From Pseudomonas sp. GM21 (GTDB taxonomy: Bacteria; Pseudomonadota; Gammaproteobacteria; Pseudomonadales; Pseudomonadaceae): 64,000 nucleotides of DNA. Location: NCBI RefSeq assembly GCF_000282215.1, contig NZ_AKJS01000118.1, positions 47,953 to 111,952 on the forward strand, written 5' to 3'. Shown piece by piece: positions 15,388 to 24,273 of the stretch. Both the position numbers and the translations under genes were made by a program. The notes beneath the pieces were generated by a model that saw nothing but the letters and a program-made list of their open reading frames with translations, had not been told where the DNA came from and made no database searches. Position 1 is the first letter of the stretch, and the number at the start of each line of letters is the position of its first letter.

Positions 15388-15605
15388 ACCAGTTGTACGA
15401 CATTATTTGCACCTAAGAGGGATTTTCCTGTCCAGTCTTCCAATACCTTTACTTGTTCTGAAGACAAGTCGTGACCGTCGAATTCATCGTCCGGTTGCTG
15501 CCAGTTCATCAGAGCTCTCAAAGCTTTACGTCGACTGGCAGGTACATCTACGGTAAGAAGCAGATCTTCCGTCTGACGGTCGAAAACCTCTATTACATGT
15601 TTCAT
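15375..15605 (-). CDS. First putative bacteriocin immunity protein (DUF7683-like)
   Basis: Acidic protein of 76 residues whose ATG overlaps the pyocin stop by 4 nt, so it is translationally coupled to the toxin gene, as immunity genes usually are. MKHVIEVFDRQTEDLLL and NWQQPDDEFDGHDLSSEQ match the following paralogue. The small size, net negative charge and coupling make it the best candidate for the cognate immunity protein of the E3-like RNase domain. Confidence 0.65.
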   Translation of the reverse strand: MKHVIEVFDRQTEDLLLTVDVPASRRKALRALMNWQQPDDEFDGHDLSSEQVKVLEDWTGKSLLGANNVVQLVCTE

Positions 15606-16788
15606 TTTTCTACTCTCCTTGCCGGATCGGCTGGTTTTGTCTGCTCTCCGGTTTCCGGGTTGTACTCTCCCAGATGTTTTCCTTGTTTCGTGTACAACTC
15701 AACCTTGCCATGTTGTGAGTCCCATTCATAAATTCTCCCTGACGGATCCTTCCAGCGTCTGCGCTTTTTTCCGCCGCCCCGCACGGAAGTTTTCATCGGC
15801 GCAGGTTTTATATCTGGAAAAGCTGGTAACGCCGTTGGCGCAGGGTGGTACTTCAGATCTCCCGTGACACTCAGCACAATGTAAACCGGCTTCACCCCCG
15901 AGTCCGCCGGAAACACAAGAATGAAATCCTTGTACTCTGGCGGATACACCGGGTTCACGATAATGCGGTCCGCCGCAGGCGTCGGTGGATACACCCAGAT
16001 ATGTGGCGCTTGCGGCGCAGCTTCCAGTGCTGGAATACCGAGGATGTCCGAGCCATCCACAGCCGGTGTCCAGATCAGTTCAACGCCATCCCCGAGATCT
16101 GCCACCTGCTGACTGCCGCGCAATGTGATCTGCACGACATCCACCATTTCCCAATCGCGGTTTTTGCCAGTGTAGAAACCGTAGCCGTTGAGACTGCCGT
16201 CAGCCTGTTGCTCGACCTGCAAACGAACGCGGGTTCTGGCCTGCTTGAGGGCGCGCAATTGATCTTCGGTGTAAAGCGCGCTGTCACCCAGGCTCGGCGT
16301 CCAGAACAACGCGACGACACCGGCCAATGTGGCGGCTGCGGCAGCTTCAGTGCCAGGCCCGGAGCAACGAGAGTCGGGGCGCTAAGTGCAAGTCGGCCAA
16401 TGCCAAGCGAGACGGTACTGCCACTGATGGTTTCAAGATTCAGCAGTCCGGCTTCGTCTACATTACGAGCACCAAGCCAGGCGATTTCGCCGTAGTCCTT
16501 GAGACTGTCAGTCGGAACCATGCCCGAAGGATTCGAGTAATCAATGATGGCATCGGGGAGTTTGCAAGGCTTGGCGAAGACGCATCCCGCGCGGGGGATG
16601 TCGGTCTTTTTCGCCGAAACCTGAAGACGATCTTCAAAAGCCTGCTGCCGGGCGAGCATGGCGTCGTAAGCGCTTTGCCGGGCATCGCGTTCGGCCAGTT
16701 CGGTGGCCGTCATGAGGCGGTAGGTGACGTGATGACCGTCACCGGAGGGTGGGTTTTTAACCCGGGGAACTTCCTTGTGGCCAGCCAC
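15602..16788 (-). pseudogene. S-type pyocin with colicin-E3-type 16S rRNase domain, frameshifted
   Basis: The gene reads in two frames. Frame 1 runs from GTG 16788 (MAGHKEVPRV) through the pyocin N-terminal region to about 16350. Frame 2 carries the pyocin S domain (SLGDSALYTEDQL, IWVYPP, IIVNPVYPPEYKDFILVFP) and the toxin tip down to 15602. The C-terminal ~55 residues match the colicin E3/cloacin ribonuclease, including KRRRW, YEWDSQHG and DPARR. The catalytic Asp, His and Glu (DSQH and the Glu four after it) are kept. A one-base loss near 16345-16356, a sequencing error, or -1 recoding would explain the split; no obvious slippery heptamer is seen. The combined length is about 395 residues, short for receptor-binding pyocins. 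Confidence 0.8.
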
Positions 16789-16908
16789 TGATCTTCCTTG
16801 CGTTCGTCCGTCGACAGCCCCCGAAGAGGAGCTGTGCGACGTTAACGAACGAGGTTAATCGTGGCTGTAGGACGAATCCTTAATGCTGCCAGGAGAGTTC
16901 TCTATCGC

Positions 16909-18096
16909 TCAGGATTTCAGCATCGCGCTTTTGCGACTTGCCATCGCCGTCACGGCATAACCGATCAATGCCGCAAGAATCGAACCGGTCAAAATCCCCA
17001 TCCGGTCCATCCCGGCGTAGTCGCTGACGCCTGGCTCAAACGCCAGGGAGCCGACAAACAGGCTCATGGTGAAACCAATCCCGCAGAGGATCGCGACACC
17101 CAACACTTGGCCCCAGTTAGCGCCTTGGGGCAGGGCGGCGATGCCGATTTTCACGGCCAGCCAGGTCAGGCCGAACACGCCAACGGTTTTACCCAGTAAC
17201 AGGCCAATCGCGATGCCCATCGGTACGTGGTGAGTGAAGCTTTCAACGGTGACGCCGCTCAGGGACAGGCCGGCGTTAGCGAAAGCGAACAGCGGCAGGA
17301 TGCCGTAAGCGACCCACGGGTGCAGGGCGTGTTCAAGGGTCAGCAGCGGCGAAGACTCGGCGTTTTTGGTGCGCAGTGGTATACAGAAAGCCAGCGTCAC
17401 ACCCGCGAGAGTCGCGTGGACACCGCTCTTGAGCACGCACACCCAGAGGATCAAGCCGACGATCATGTACGGCCCGAGCTTTACCACGCCGAGCCGGTTC
17501 ATGGCGATCAACGCGATGATGCAGGCGGCCGCCAGCGCCAGCGACAGCGTCGACAACGTCCCGGAATAGAAGACGGCGATGACGATGATCGCGCCCAGGT
17601 CGTCAATGATTGCCAGTGTCATCAGGAACAGCTTCAGCGACACCGGCACCCGTTTGCCCAGCAAGGCGAGTACGCCGAGGGCAAAGGCAATGTCGGTGGC
17701 CATCGGGATGGCCCAGCCACCCAGGGCTGCCGGGTCTTCACGGTTCAGAAACCAGTAGACCAGCGCCGGTACGACCATGCCGCCAATCGCTGCGGCACCG
17801 GGCAGGACGATTTGCGAGGGGTTCGACAGTTGGCCGTCGAGGACTTCACGTTTCACTTCCAGGCCGATCAACAGGAAGAACATCGCCATCAGGCCGTCGT
17901 TGATCCACAGCAGCAACGGCTTGGCGATTTTCAGCGCGCCGATCTGAGCGACCACAGGGGTGTCCAGCAGCCCGCTATAGAGCCACGACAGGGAAGAGTT
18001 GTTGATGATTAAAGCCAGGGCTGCAGCGGCGATCAATAACAGACCGCTGGCAGCTTCCAACTGAAAGAAACGCGTGAAAGTGCTACGCAGAGGCAA
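16909..18096 (-). CDS. nhaA: Na+/H+ antiporter NhaA
   Basis: Inner-membrane antiporter of 395 residues that exchanges Na+ for H+ in pH and salt homeostasis. About twelve hydrophobic helices are visible. GLEVKRE, the long ATDIAFALGVL segment with the transport Asp, and AIIDDLGAI with the paired Asp of the cation site are all present. The length is normal. It is monocistronic, with an AT-rich upstream region of about 240 nt. Confidence 0.96.
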   Translation of the reverse strand: MPLRSTFTRFFQLEAASGLLLIAAAALALIINNSSLSWLYSGLLDTPVVAQIGALKIAKPLLLWINDGLMAMFFLLIGLEVKREVLDGQLSNPSQIVLPGAAAIGGMVVPALVYWFLNREDPAALGGWAIPMATDIAFALGVLALLGKRVPVSLKLFLMTLAIIDDLGAIIVIAVFYSGTLSTLSLALAAACIIALIAMNRLGVVKLGPYMIVGLILWVCVLKSGVHATLAGVTLAFCIPLRTKNAESSPLLTLEHALHPWVAYGILPLFAFANAGLSLSGVTVESFTHHVPMGIAIGLLLGKTVGVFGLTWLAVKIGIAALPQGANWGQVLGVAILCGIGFTMSLFVGSLAFEPGVSDYAGMDRMGILTGSILAALIGYAVTAMASRKSAMLKS

Positions 18097-18336
18097 GGTC
18101 GCTCTCCATCGATGAATTCAAAAGGTGGCACACCCTAACCCGTACTGTTAGTTGTTAAAACAAAAGTTATATTCTTTTTTGTTATATGTCGTTACAACGC
18201 GAAGGACGGGACCGGACTTGAGCCTAGCAGTTGCCGGCGGTATTGAGCGTCAGCTGTACCTGTGCGTGTTGTAGGTTTTTTCCTAAGCTTGAAGGCTGAG
18301 CCTTATAAATAAGGCCGACCCAACGAGAAAGCCATC

Positions 18337-19431
18337 ATGAGCGACAACCGACAGTGGGCCCGCGAAGCCATCCGGATTATCGAAGCGGACTTCCAGCGCA
18401 GCGCCGATACCCACCTGATCCCCTTGCCGCTGCCCGGTTTTCCGGGCATCGAGTTGTATTTCAAGGATGAATCCAGTCACCCCACCGGCAGCCTGAAGCA
18501 CCGCCTGGCGCGCTCGTTGTTCCTCTATGCCCTGTGTAATGGCTGGTTGAAACCCGGCGCGCCAGTGATCGAGGCGTCCAGCGGCTCGACGGCGATTTCC
18601 GAGGCGTACTTCGCCAGCTTGCTGGGCTTGCCGTTCATTGCGGTAATGCCGGCGACCACTTCCAAAGAGAAGATCGCGCAAATTGCTTTCTACGGTGGCA
18701 AGAGTCATCTGGTCGACGACCCGACCCGGATCTACGCCGAGTCCGAACGGCTGGCGCGCGAGCATGATGGTCATTTCATCGATCAGTTCACCTACGCCGA
18801 ACGCGCCACCGACTGGCGGGCGAACAACAACATCGCCGAATCGATCTTCCACCAAATGCGTTTTGAACAGCACCCTGAGCCGAGTTGGTTGATCTCCAGC
18901 CCCGGCACTGGAGGTACCACCGCAACGCTGGGTCGTTACGTGCGTTATCGCCAGCATTGCACCCGTGTGCTGTGCGCCGATGCCGAACGATCGGTGTTTT
19001 TCGATTATTACCAGACCGGCGATGCCAGCCTGCGCCTGGACTGTGGTTCGCGGATTGAAGGCATTGGCCGGCCACGGGTGGAAGCGTCGTTCCTGCCCAA
19101 GGTGATTGATGCCATGGTGAAAGTGCCGGACGCGTTGTCCCTGGCGGCCATGCACTACTTGGCGCAACGACTGGGGCGACGGGTTGGCGGATCGAGCGGG
19201 ACCAACCTGATCGGCGCCTTGATGGCGGCCCAGCAGATGGCGGCGGCGAGGGAGTCGGGGTCGATCGTGGCGATTCTGTGTGATGGCGGCGAGCGCTATG
19301 CCACCACCTATTACGATCAGGATTGGCTCAAGGGCCAGGGGTATGAGTTGGGTGGCTTGATGGATACGGTGGCGGCGAGTGTCGAGCGCGGTGAGGCACT
19401 TCCGGCCAGCGTGCTGCGCGCCAATATCTGA
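18337..19431 (+). CDS. PLP-dependent cysteine synthase-family enzyme
   Basis: Fold-type II PLP enzyme of 364 residues. PTGSLKHR gives the PLP lysine (K54), SSGSTAIS is the substrate loop and SPGTGGTTA is the phosphate-binding Gly loop. The family resembles Cds1-type L-cysteine desulfhydrases or cysteine synthases with long C termini rather than CysK/CysM. It could make or break down cysteine, and the sequence does not decide which. A palindromic repeat follows directly. Confidence 0.85.
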   Translation: MSDNRQWAREAIRIIEADFQRSADTHLIPLPLPGFPGIELYFKDESSHPTGSLKHRLARSLFLYALCNGWLKPGAPVIEASSGSTAISEAYFASLLGLPFIAVMPATTSKEKIAQIAFYGGKSHLVDDPTRIYAESERLAREHDGHFIDQFTYAERATDWRANNNIAESIFHQMRFEQHPEPSWLISSPGTGGTTATLGRYVRYRQHCTRVLCADAERSVFFDYYQTGDASLRLDCGSRIEGIGRPRVEASFLPKVIDAMVKVPDALSLAAMHYLAQRLGRRVGGSSGTNLIGALMAAQQMAAARESGSIVAILCDGGERYATTYYDQDWLKGQGYELGGLMDTVAASVERGEALPASVLRANI

Positions 19432-19437
19432 CGTGTT

Positions 19438-19543
19438 GATCGTTCCCACGCTCTGCGTGGGAATGCCTTACCGGACGCTCTGCGTCCGCTTTGGGACGCG
19501 GAGCGTCCCTGGCTGCATTCCCACGCGGAGCGTGGGAACGATC
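19438..19543. repeat. About 100-bp palindromic intergenic repeat, copy 3
   Basis: Same family as copies 1 and 2, with outer arms GATCGTTCCCACGC and inner arms TTTGGGACGCGGAGCGTCC-like. It lies between two convergent genes. It is closest in sequence to copy 4 at 51482. Confidence 0.85.
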
Positions 19544-19554
19544 CAGGTCTCGGG

Positions 19555-21168
19555 TCAGGCTTCCAGGCCCAGGATGTCGCGGGCAACCGCTTCGGCAATC
19601 CGAATCCCGTCCACACCCGCCGACAGAATCCCGCCCGCATAACCCGCGCCTTCACCCGCCGGGAACAAGCCCTTCACGTTCAGGCTCTGCATCGACTCGT
19701 TACGGGTGATGCGCAGCGGTGACGAAGTTCGCGTCTCAATGCCGGTCAACACGGCGTCATGCAGCGAGTAACCGCGAATCTGCTTCTCGAACGCTGGCAA
19801 CGCTTCACGAATGGCTTCGATGGCAAAGGCTGGCAAGGCCAGCGCCAAATCACCCAATGCCACGCCTGGTTTGTAGGACGGTTCAACGCTGCCCAGCTCA
19901 GTGGATGGCTTGCCGGCAATGAAGTCGCCGACCAGTTGCGCCGGTGCTTCGTAGTTGCTGCCGCCCAGCACAAAGGCGTGGGATTCCAGGCGCTCCTGCA
20001 ATTCAATGCCGGCCAGCGGGCCGCCCGGGTAATCGACTTCCGGGGTGATCCCGACGACGATCCCGGAGTTGGCGTTGCGTTCGTTACGCGAGTACTGGCT
20101 CATGCCGTTGGTGACTACGCGGTTCGGTTCGGATGTGGCCGCAACCACGGTGCCGCCCGGGCACATGCAGAAGCTGTAGACCGAACGACCGTTCTTGGCG
20201 TGGTGCACCAGTTTGTAGTCGGCAGCCCCGAGTTTCGGGTGGCCGGCGTACTTGCCCAACCGCGCGCGGTCGATCAGCGACTGCGGGTGTTCAATGCGGA
20301 AACCCACGGAAAACGGTTTGGCTTCCATGAACACACCACGGCCGTGGAGCATGCGGAAAGTGTCCCGGGCACTGTGGCCGAGGGCCAGAATCACGTGCCT
20401 GGAATGAATCTGTTCGCCGCCATTGAGTTCGACGCCGACCAATTGGCCGTCTTCGATCAGCACGTCGGTGACACGTTGCTGGAAGCGTACTTCGCCGCCC
20501 AAGGCGCGAATCTGTTCACGCATGTTTTCCACCACACCGGTCAGACGGAACGTACCGATGTGCGGTTTGCTGACGTAGAGAATTTCGTCCGGCGCACCGG
20601 CCTTGACGAACTCGTGCAGGACTTTGCGGCCGATGAATTTCGGGTCCTTGATCTGGCTGTAGAGCTTGCCGTCGGAGAAAGTCCCCGCACCGCCCTCACC
20701 GAACTGCACGTTGGATTCGGGGTTGAGCACGCTTTTGCGCCACAGGCCCCACGTGTCCTTGGTGCGCTGGCGCACTTCGGTGCCGCGCTCGAGGATGATG
20801 GGCTTGAAGCCCATTTGCGCGAGCAGCAACCCGGCGAAAATCCCGCACGGCCCGAAACCCACGACCACTGGACGTTGCTGCAGATCGGCCGGTGCATGAC
20901 CGACCACTTTGTAGCTGACATCCGGCGCCACGTTGACGTTACGGTCATCGGCGAACTTGTGCAGCAACGCGGCCTCATCCTTGGCGGTGAGGTCGATGGT
21001 GTAGATGAAGCACAGTTCGGAAGACTTTTTGCGCGCATCGTAGCTGCGCTTGAACAAGGTGAAATCGAGCAGGTCATCGCTGGCGATGCCCAGGCGCTGC
21101 ACGATGGCAGGGCGCAGGTCTTCTTCGGGATGGTCGATCGGCAACTTGAGTTCAGTGATTCGTAACAT
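19555..21168 (-). CDS. FAD-dependent dehydrogenase (COG2509 family)
   Basis: Flavoprotein of 537 residues. An N-terminal domain (1-85, LPIDHPEED) is followed by the Rossmann FAD motif VVGFGPCGIFAGLLLAQ and a second conserved block RKVLHEFVKAGAPDEILY. A C-terminal GEGAGYAGGI segment contacts the flavin. These proteins resemble HI0933/geranylgeranyl-reductase-type oxidoreductases, and no substrate is established. It is a single-gene unit convergent with the PLP enzyme. Confidence 0.85.
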   Translation of the reverse strand: MLRITELKLPIDHPEEDLRPAIVQRLGIASDDLLDFTLFKRSYDARKKSSELCFIYTIDLTAKDEAALLHKFADDRNVNVAPDVSYKVVGHAPADLQQRPVVVGFGPCGIFAGLLLAQMGFKPIILERGTEVRQRTKDTWGLWRKSVLNPESNVQFGEGGAGTFSDGKLYSQIKDPKFIGRKVLHEFVKAGAPDEILYVSKPHIGTFRLTGVVENMREQIRALGGEVRFQQRVTDVLIEDGQLVGVELNGGEQIHSRHVILALGHSARDTFRMLHGRGVFMEAKPFSVGFRIEHPQSLIDRARLGKYAGHPKLGAADYKLVHHAKNGRSVYSFCMCPGGTVVAATSEPNRVVTNGMSQYSRNERNANSGIVVGITPEVDYPGGPLAGIELQERLESHAFVLGGSNYEAPAQLVGDFIAGKPSTELGSVEPSYKPGVALGDLALALPAFAIEAIREALPAFEKQIRGYSLHDAVLTGIETRTSSPLRITRNESMQSLNVKGLFPAGEGAGYAGGILSAGVDGIRIAEAVARDILGLEA

Positions 21169-21263
21169 GGCAGGACCCGGTTCGCGGGGCGCACAACTGC
21201 GCCAAGGCGTTTGAAACCGGCGATTATAAGCCCCAAAGGCGGATTCCCGTGAGGCTTAAACGA

Positions 21264-21917
21264 TCAGTCGTTACGCGAACCGCCGAAATACCCGCAACCG
21301 CGCTGCACCTGACCATTGATACGCAGTTCGGCGCTCATGTGCTGGACGCTGCCGGTGGTGCTGTCGACGCAACGTTGCGGCGTGACCCACAATTCGATGT
21401 GCTGGTTATTGGCTTCGGTACCGAGGTTGAAACGGCCATCGCCCAGTTGTTCTTCCACGTACGGCAGGGCCAGAGGCGGTTGACCGGCGCGAACAATCAC
21501 CATGCCTTTGCCGGTGACCTTGACGCTCCACTCAGGCGAGTGACCGGCTGCGCGCAGCGTCTGCAGTTTGAAATCGGGATCGTCGCATGCCGTGCCCGAG
21601 CGCTCGACGCGGTACAGCTGCTCAAGATCGAGACGGCTGTCGACGATGCGCCCGCGTACGTCGGCGAACAACTTGCCCTTGGTATCGGCCAGTGACGCTG
21701 CCTGTTGCAGCACGCTGGTGTTGCCGGTGTCGTTGACCACAAAGCTGCGTGTTTCATTGCACGGCTGGAACAGCAGCTTGCCGTCCACCGCCGTCAACTG
21801 GCCTTGCATGCGGGTCTGGCCCGCGTGGGAGGCGCTTTCACGCGGGCCATCAAACAACTGACAGGCAGCAAATAGCGGCAGCAGGGCAACAACGACTAAG
21901 GAACGGGCAACACGCAT
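21264..21917 (-). CDS. COG3650-family lipoprotein
   Basis: Predicted lipoprotein of 217 residues, started at ATG 21917 after GGAGAG. The leader ends in LFAAC, a lipobox-like site. Two similar sections (FQPCNETRSFVV near 45 and the later C...P...L) and the final WSVKVTGKGMVIVR...YVEE region match COG3650, an uncharacterised predicted membrane or periplasmic protein family. Four to five Cys may form disulfides. Confidence 0.75.
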   Translation of the reverse strand: MRVARSLVVVALLPLFAACQLFDGPRESASHAGQTRMQGQLTAVDGKLLFQPCNETRSFVVNDTGNTSVLQQAASLADTKGKLFADVRGRIVDSRLDLEQLYRVERSGTACDDPDFKLQTLRAAGHSPEWSVKVTGKGMVIVRAGQPPLALPYVEEQLGDGRFNLGTEANNQHIELWVTPQRCVDSTTGSVQHMSAELRINGQVQRGCGYFGGSRND

Positions 21918-21976
21918 CTTCGGCTCTCCAGACAAGTGCCGCCACGTTACTCAGCCTGACCGTTCATCACAAGGGC

Positions 21977-22576
21977 TCAGCCCACATGAAAAGTCTGACC
22001 TGTCTGCAAGCCTTCTACGCTTTTGGCGTAGGCCAATGCCACATCGGCGGCCGGAACCGGTTTGAAACCACGGAAATAAGGCGCGTACTTGCCCATGGCT
22101 TCCACCAGCACATTGGGGCTGATCGAGTTCACGCGCAGGCCGCGAGGCAGTTCGATGGCGGCGGCGCGCACGAAGCTGTCCAGTGCGCCGTTGACCAGCG
22201 CTGCCGAGGCGCCGCTGCGAATCGGGTCATGGCTGAGCACGCCCGTGGTGAAGGTGAACGAGGCACCGTCGTTGGCGAACTCGCGGCCGATCAGCAGCAA
22301 ATTGACCTGGCCCATCAGTTTGTCTTTCAGACCTAGCTCGAAGCTGGCTTCGGTCATTTCATCCAGGGGCGCGAAGGTCACGTTACCCGCTGCGCAGATC
22401 AGCGCATCGAACTTGCCGGTCTGTTCGAACAGCTTGCGGATCGAGGTGCTGTTGCTGATATCCACCTGAAAGTCGCCACTGCTGCGGCCGATGCGGATGA
22501 TCTCGTGACGCTCGGACAGTTCCTTGTCGACCGCCGAACCGATGGTGCCGCCGGCGCCTATCAATAGAATTTTCAT
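21977..22576 (-). CDS. Short-chain dehydrogenase-like protein lacking the YxxxK pair
   Basis: Rossmann protein of 199 residues with the NAD(P) loop GAGGTIGSAV, the D of FQVDISN and the ICAAGN stretch. In the usual position of YxxxK the sequence is AALVN (SAALVNGALDSF), so both catalytic residues are replaced. It may be a non-catalytic or differently acting member, as in NmrA-like regulators. It is divergent from a LysR gene 104 nt away, which probably controls it. Confidence 0.8.
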   Translation of the reverse strand: MKILLIGAGGTIGSAVDKELSERHEIIRIGRSSGDFQVDISNSTSIRKLFEQTGKFDALICAAGNVTFAPLDEMTEASFELGLKDKLMGQVNLLLIGREFANDGASFTFTTGVLSHDPIRSGASAALVNGALDSFVRAAAIELPRGLRVNSISPNVLVEAMGKYAPYFRGFKPVPAADVALAYAKSVEGLQTGQTFHVG

Positions 22577-22647
22577 CGTGCTGTTCCTCGATTGGTTGAG
22601 TGAGGTCTCAGTCTAGAGTGGTTTTTTCCGTTGATAAGCGCACTAAT

Positions 22648-22675
22648 AGGTAACCTTTGGTTTTCAATTGGAAAC
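22648..22675. promoter_or_regulatory. Palindromic sites in the LysR/SDR divergent promoter
   Basis: AGGTAACCT (22648-22656) and GTTTTCAATTGGAAAC (22660-22675) are near-perfect palindromes within the 104-nt divergent region, the second ending 5 nt before the LysR ATG. They are candidate sites for the LysR protein; this is inference from position and symmetry. Confidence 0.4.
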
Positions 22676-22680
22676 AATCC

Positions 22681-23607
22681 ATGAGCGAGATGGATGACCT
22701 TGCGGCGTTCGCGGTATTGATCGAAGCGGGGAGTTTTACCTTGGCAGCGCAGCAATTGGGTTGCAGCAAGGGGCAGCTGTCCAAGCGCATCAGCTTGCTG
22801 GAGACGCGGTTTTCCGTGGTCCTGCTGCAACGCACCACCCGCCGTTTAAGTCTGACGGCGGCGGGTGCGGCGCTGTTGCCCCAGGCTCAGGCGCTGGTCG
22901 TGCAAGTCGAGCGGGCGCGTCAGGCATTGGCGCGGTTGAGGGACGACATGGCCGGGCCAGTGCGTATGACCGTCCCGGTGTCGCTGGGGGAAACCTTCTT
23001 CGACGGTTTGTTGTTGGAATTTTCCGGCAAATACCCCGAGGTGCAGATCGAACTGGACCTCAACAACCAGTTTCACGACCTGTCACGGGATGGCTTTGAT
23101 CTGGCGATTCGCTCCGAGGTGGGCAAGGACGAGCGTCTGGTAGCCCGACCGTTGCTGGCCTGGCACGAAATGACCTGCGCCAGCCCGGCGTATCTTGAAC
23201 GGTTCGGCGAACCGCAGACACCCCAGGCGTTGGCCGATCACCGTTGCTTGCTCAACAGCCATTACAGTGGTCGCGAAGAATGGCTCTATCACCAGCAACA
23301 CGAGTTGCTGCGGGTGCGGGTCTCGGGTCCGTTTGCCAGCAACCATTACAGCTTGCTGAAAAAAGCCGCATTGGCGGGGGCAGGCATTGCGCGTCTGCCG
23401 TCGTATCTGCTGCAAGCAGAATTGGCGGATGGACGCTTGCGCTGGCTCATGCGCGATTATCAGACCCGGCGCATGCCAATGTACCTGGTTCACCCCTATC
23501 AGGGCGGTCTGCCGAAACGCACGCAAGTATTGGCGGATTACCTGATCGGCTGGTTCAAGCGCAGCGGCGAAGCGCTGGATCGGCTTAGCCTCGCACGGTC
23601 CCTGTAG
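22681..23607 (+). CDS. LysR-family transcriptional regulator
   Basis: Regulator of 308 residues. The N-terminal winged helix-turn-helix (1-60, SFTLAAQQLGCSKGQLSKRISLLE) is typical of LysR. A substrate-binding domain follows (GPVRMTVPVSLGE, RDGFDLAIR). The start is ATG 22681, rather than an upstream ATG, to fit the HTH. It belongs to the group that regulates adjacent SDR or redox genes, and the divergent SDR is the likely target. The inducer is unknown. Confidence 0.9.
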   Translation: MSEMDDLAAFAVLIEAGSFTLAAQQLGCSKGQLSKRISLLETRFSVVLLQRTTRRLSLTAAGAALLPQAQALVVQVERARQALARLRDDMAGPVRMTVPVSLGETFFDGLLLEFSGKYPEVQIELDLNNQFHDLSRDGFDLAIRSEVGKDERLVARPLLAWHEMTCASPAYLERFGEPQTPQALADHRCLLNSHYSGREEWLYHQQHELLRVRVSGPFASNHYSLLKKAALAGAGIARLPSYLLQAELADGRLRWLMRDYQTRRMPMYLVHPYQGGLPKRTQVLADYLIGWFKRSGEALDRLSLARSL

Positions 23608-23780
23608 CTGTCGAGCTTGCGAGGCTGCGTTCGGCTCTGTAGCAGCTGTCGAGCCTTGGCGAGGCTGCGTCCAGCTGCGCAACAGTCGTACAACCAGTCA
23701 CTGTTGTCTGACAGGTAAACTGCGTTCGCAGGTTTGGCGACCGCTTCGCGCTCGAACGCAGGCTTCGCCAGCTGCTACAG
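23603..23780. repeat. GCTGC-type REP cluster
   Basis: Tandem and inverted REP-like arms (CTGTAGCTGTCGAG, GTAGCAGCTGTCGAGCC, and the reversed GCCAGCTGCTACAG) fill the gap between the LysR gene and the DoxX gene. It is related to the 1608-1736 element but more diverged. No gene is inside. Confidence 0.75.
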
Positions 23781-23790
23781 GGGATCTGAG

Positions 23791-24273
23791 TTAGAGGGAG
23801 TAACGCCGGGCGATTAAGTGGTCTATGGACAATTTCCCCGGCCCGGTCGCCATCAGGTAGAGCAACACCGCCACCCATGTGCCGTGAGTCGGGTAGGCAT
23901 CCGGGTACACGAACAGTTGAATGGTCAGGGTCATGCCCAGCAAGGCCAGCGCCGAAAAACGCGTGGCAAAGCCAATCAGGATCAGCACCGGGAAAAAGTG
24001 TTCGGCAAACGCCGCCATGTGCGCAGCGATCTCTGGCGACAGCAACGGCACGGGGTACTCGCTCTTGAACAATGGAATGGTCGAATCGGCCAGGCGCGGC
24101 CAACCCAATTCGAACGTCCCCTCGATCAGGTCGATGGCCAGTTCTTCGACTTTGGTTTGCCCTGATTTCCAGAACACCGCCGCGATGGAGAATCGCGCAA
24201 TAAAAGCGATCAGGCTCTGTGGAATCAACGCCAGTAGCGCGATGGCGCGGCTGATCGGGTTCTGTGTGTTCAT
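23791..24273 (-). CDS. DoxX-family membrane protein of the bufferin-like operon
   Basis: Inner-membrane protein of 160 residues with four helices (about 15-32, 80-102, 108-125 and 132-150). DoxX proteins are often encoded last in DUF2282/DUF692/DUF2063 operons. Its ATG overlaps the BufC stop by 4 nt, so it is translationally coupled. Its function in the pathway is not established. Confidence 0.85.
   Translation of the reverse strand: MNTQNPISRAIALLALIPQSLIAFIARFSIAAVFWKSGQTKVEELAIDLIEGTFELGWPRLADSTIPLFKSEYPVPLLSPEIAAHMAAFAEHFFPVLILIGFATRFSALALLGMTLTIQLFVYPDAYPTHGTWVAVLLYLMATGPGKLSIDHLIARRYSL

Noticed and set aside
15845..16495. A plus-strand frame opposite the pyocin
   Set aside because: Antisense shadow of the pyocin; its translation has no family features.
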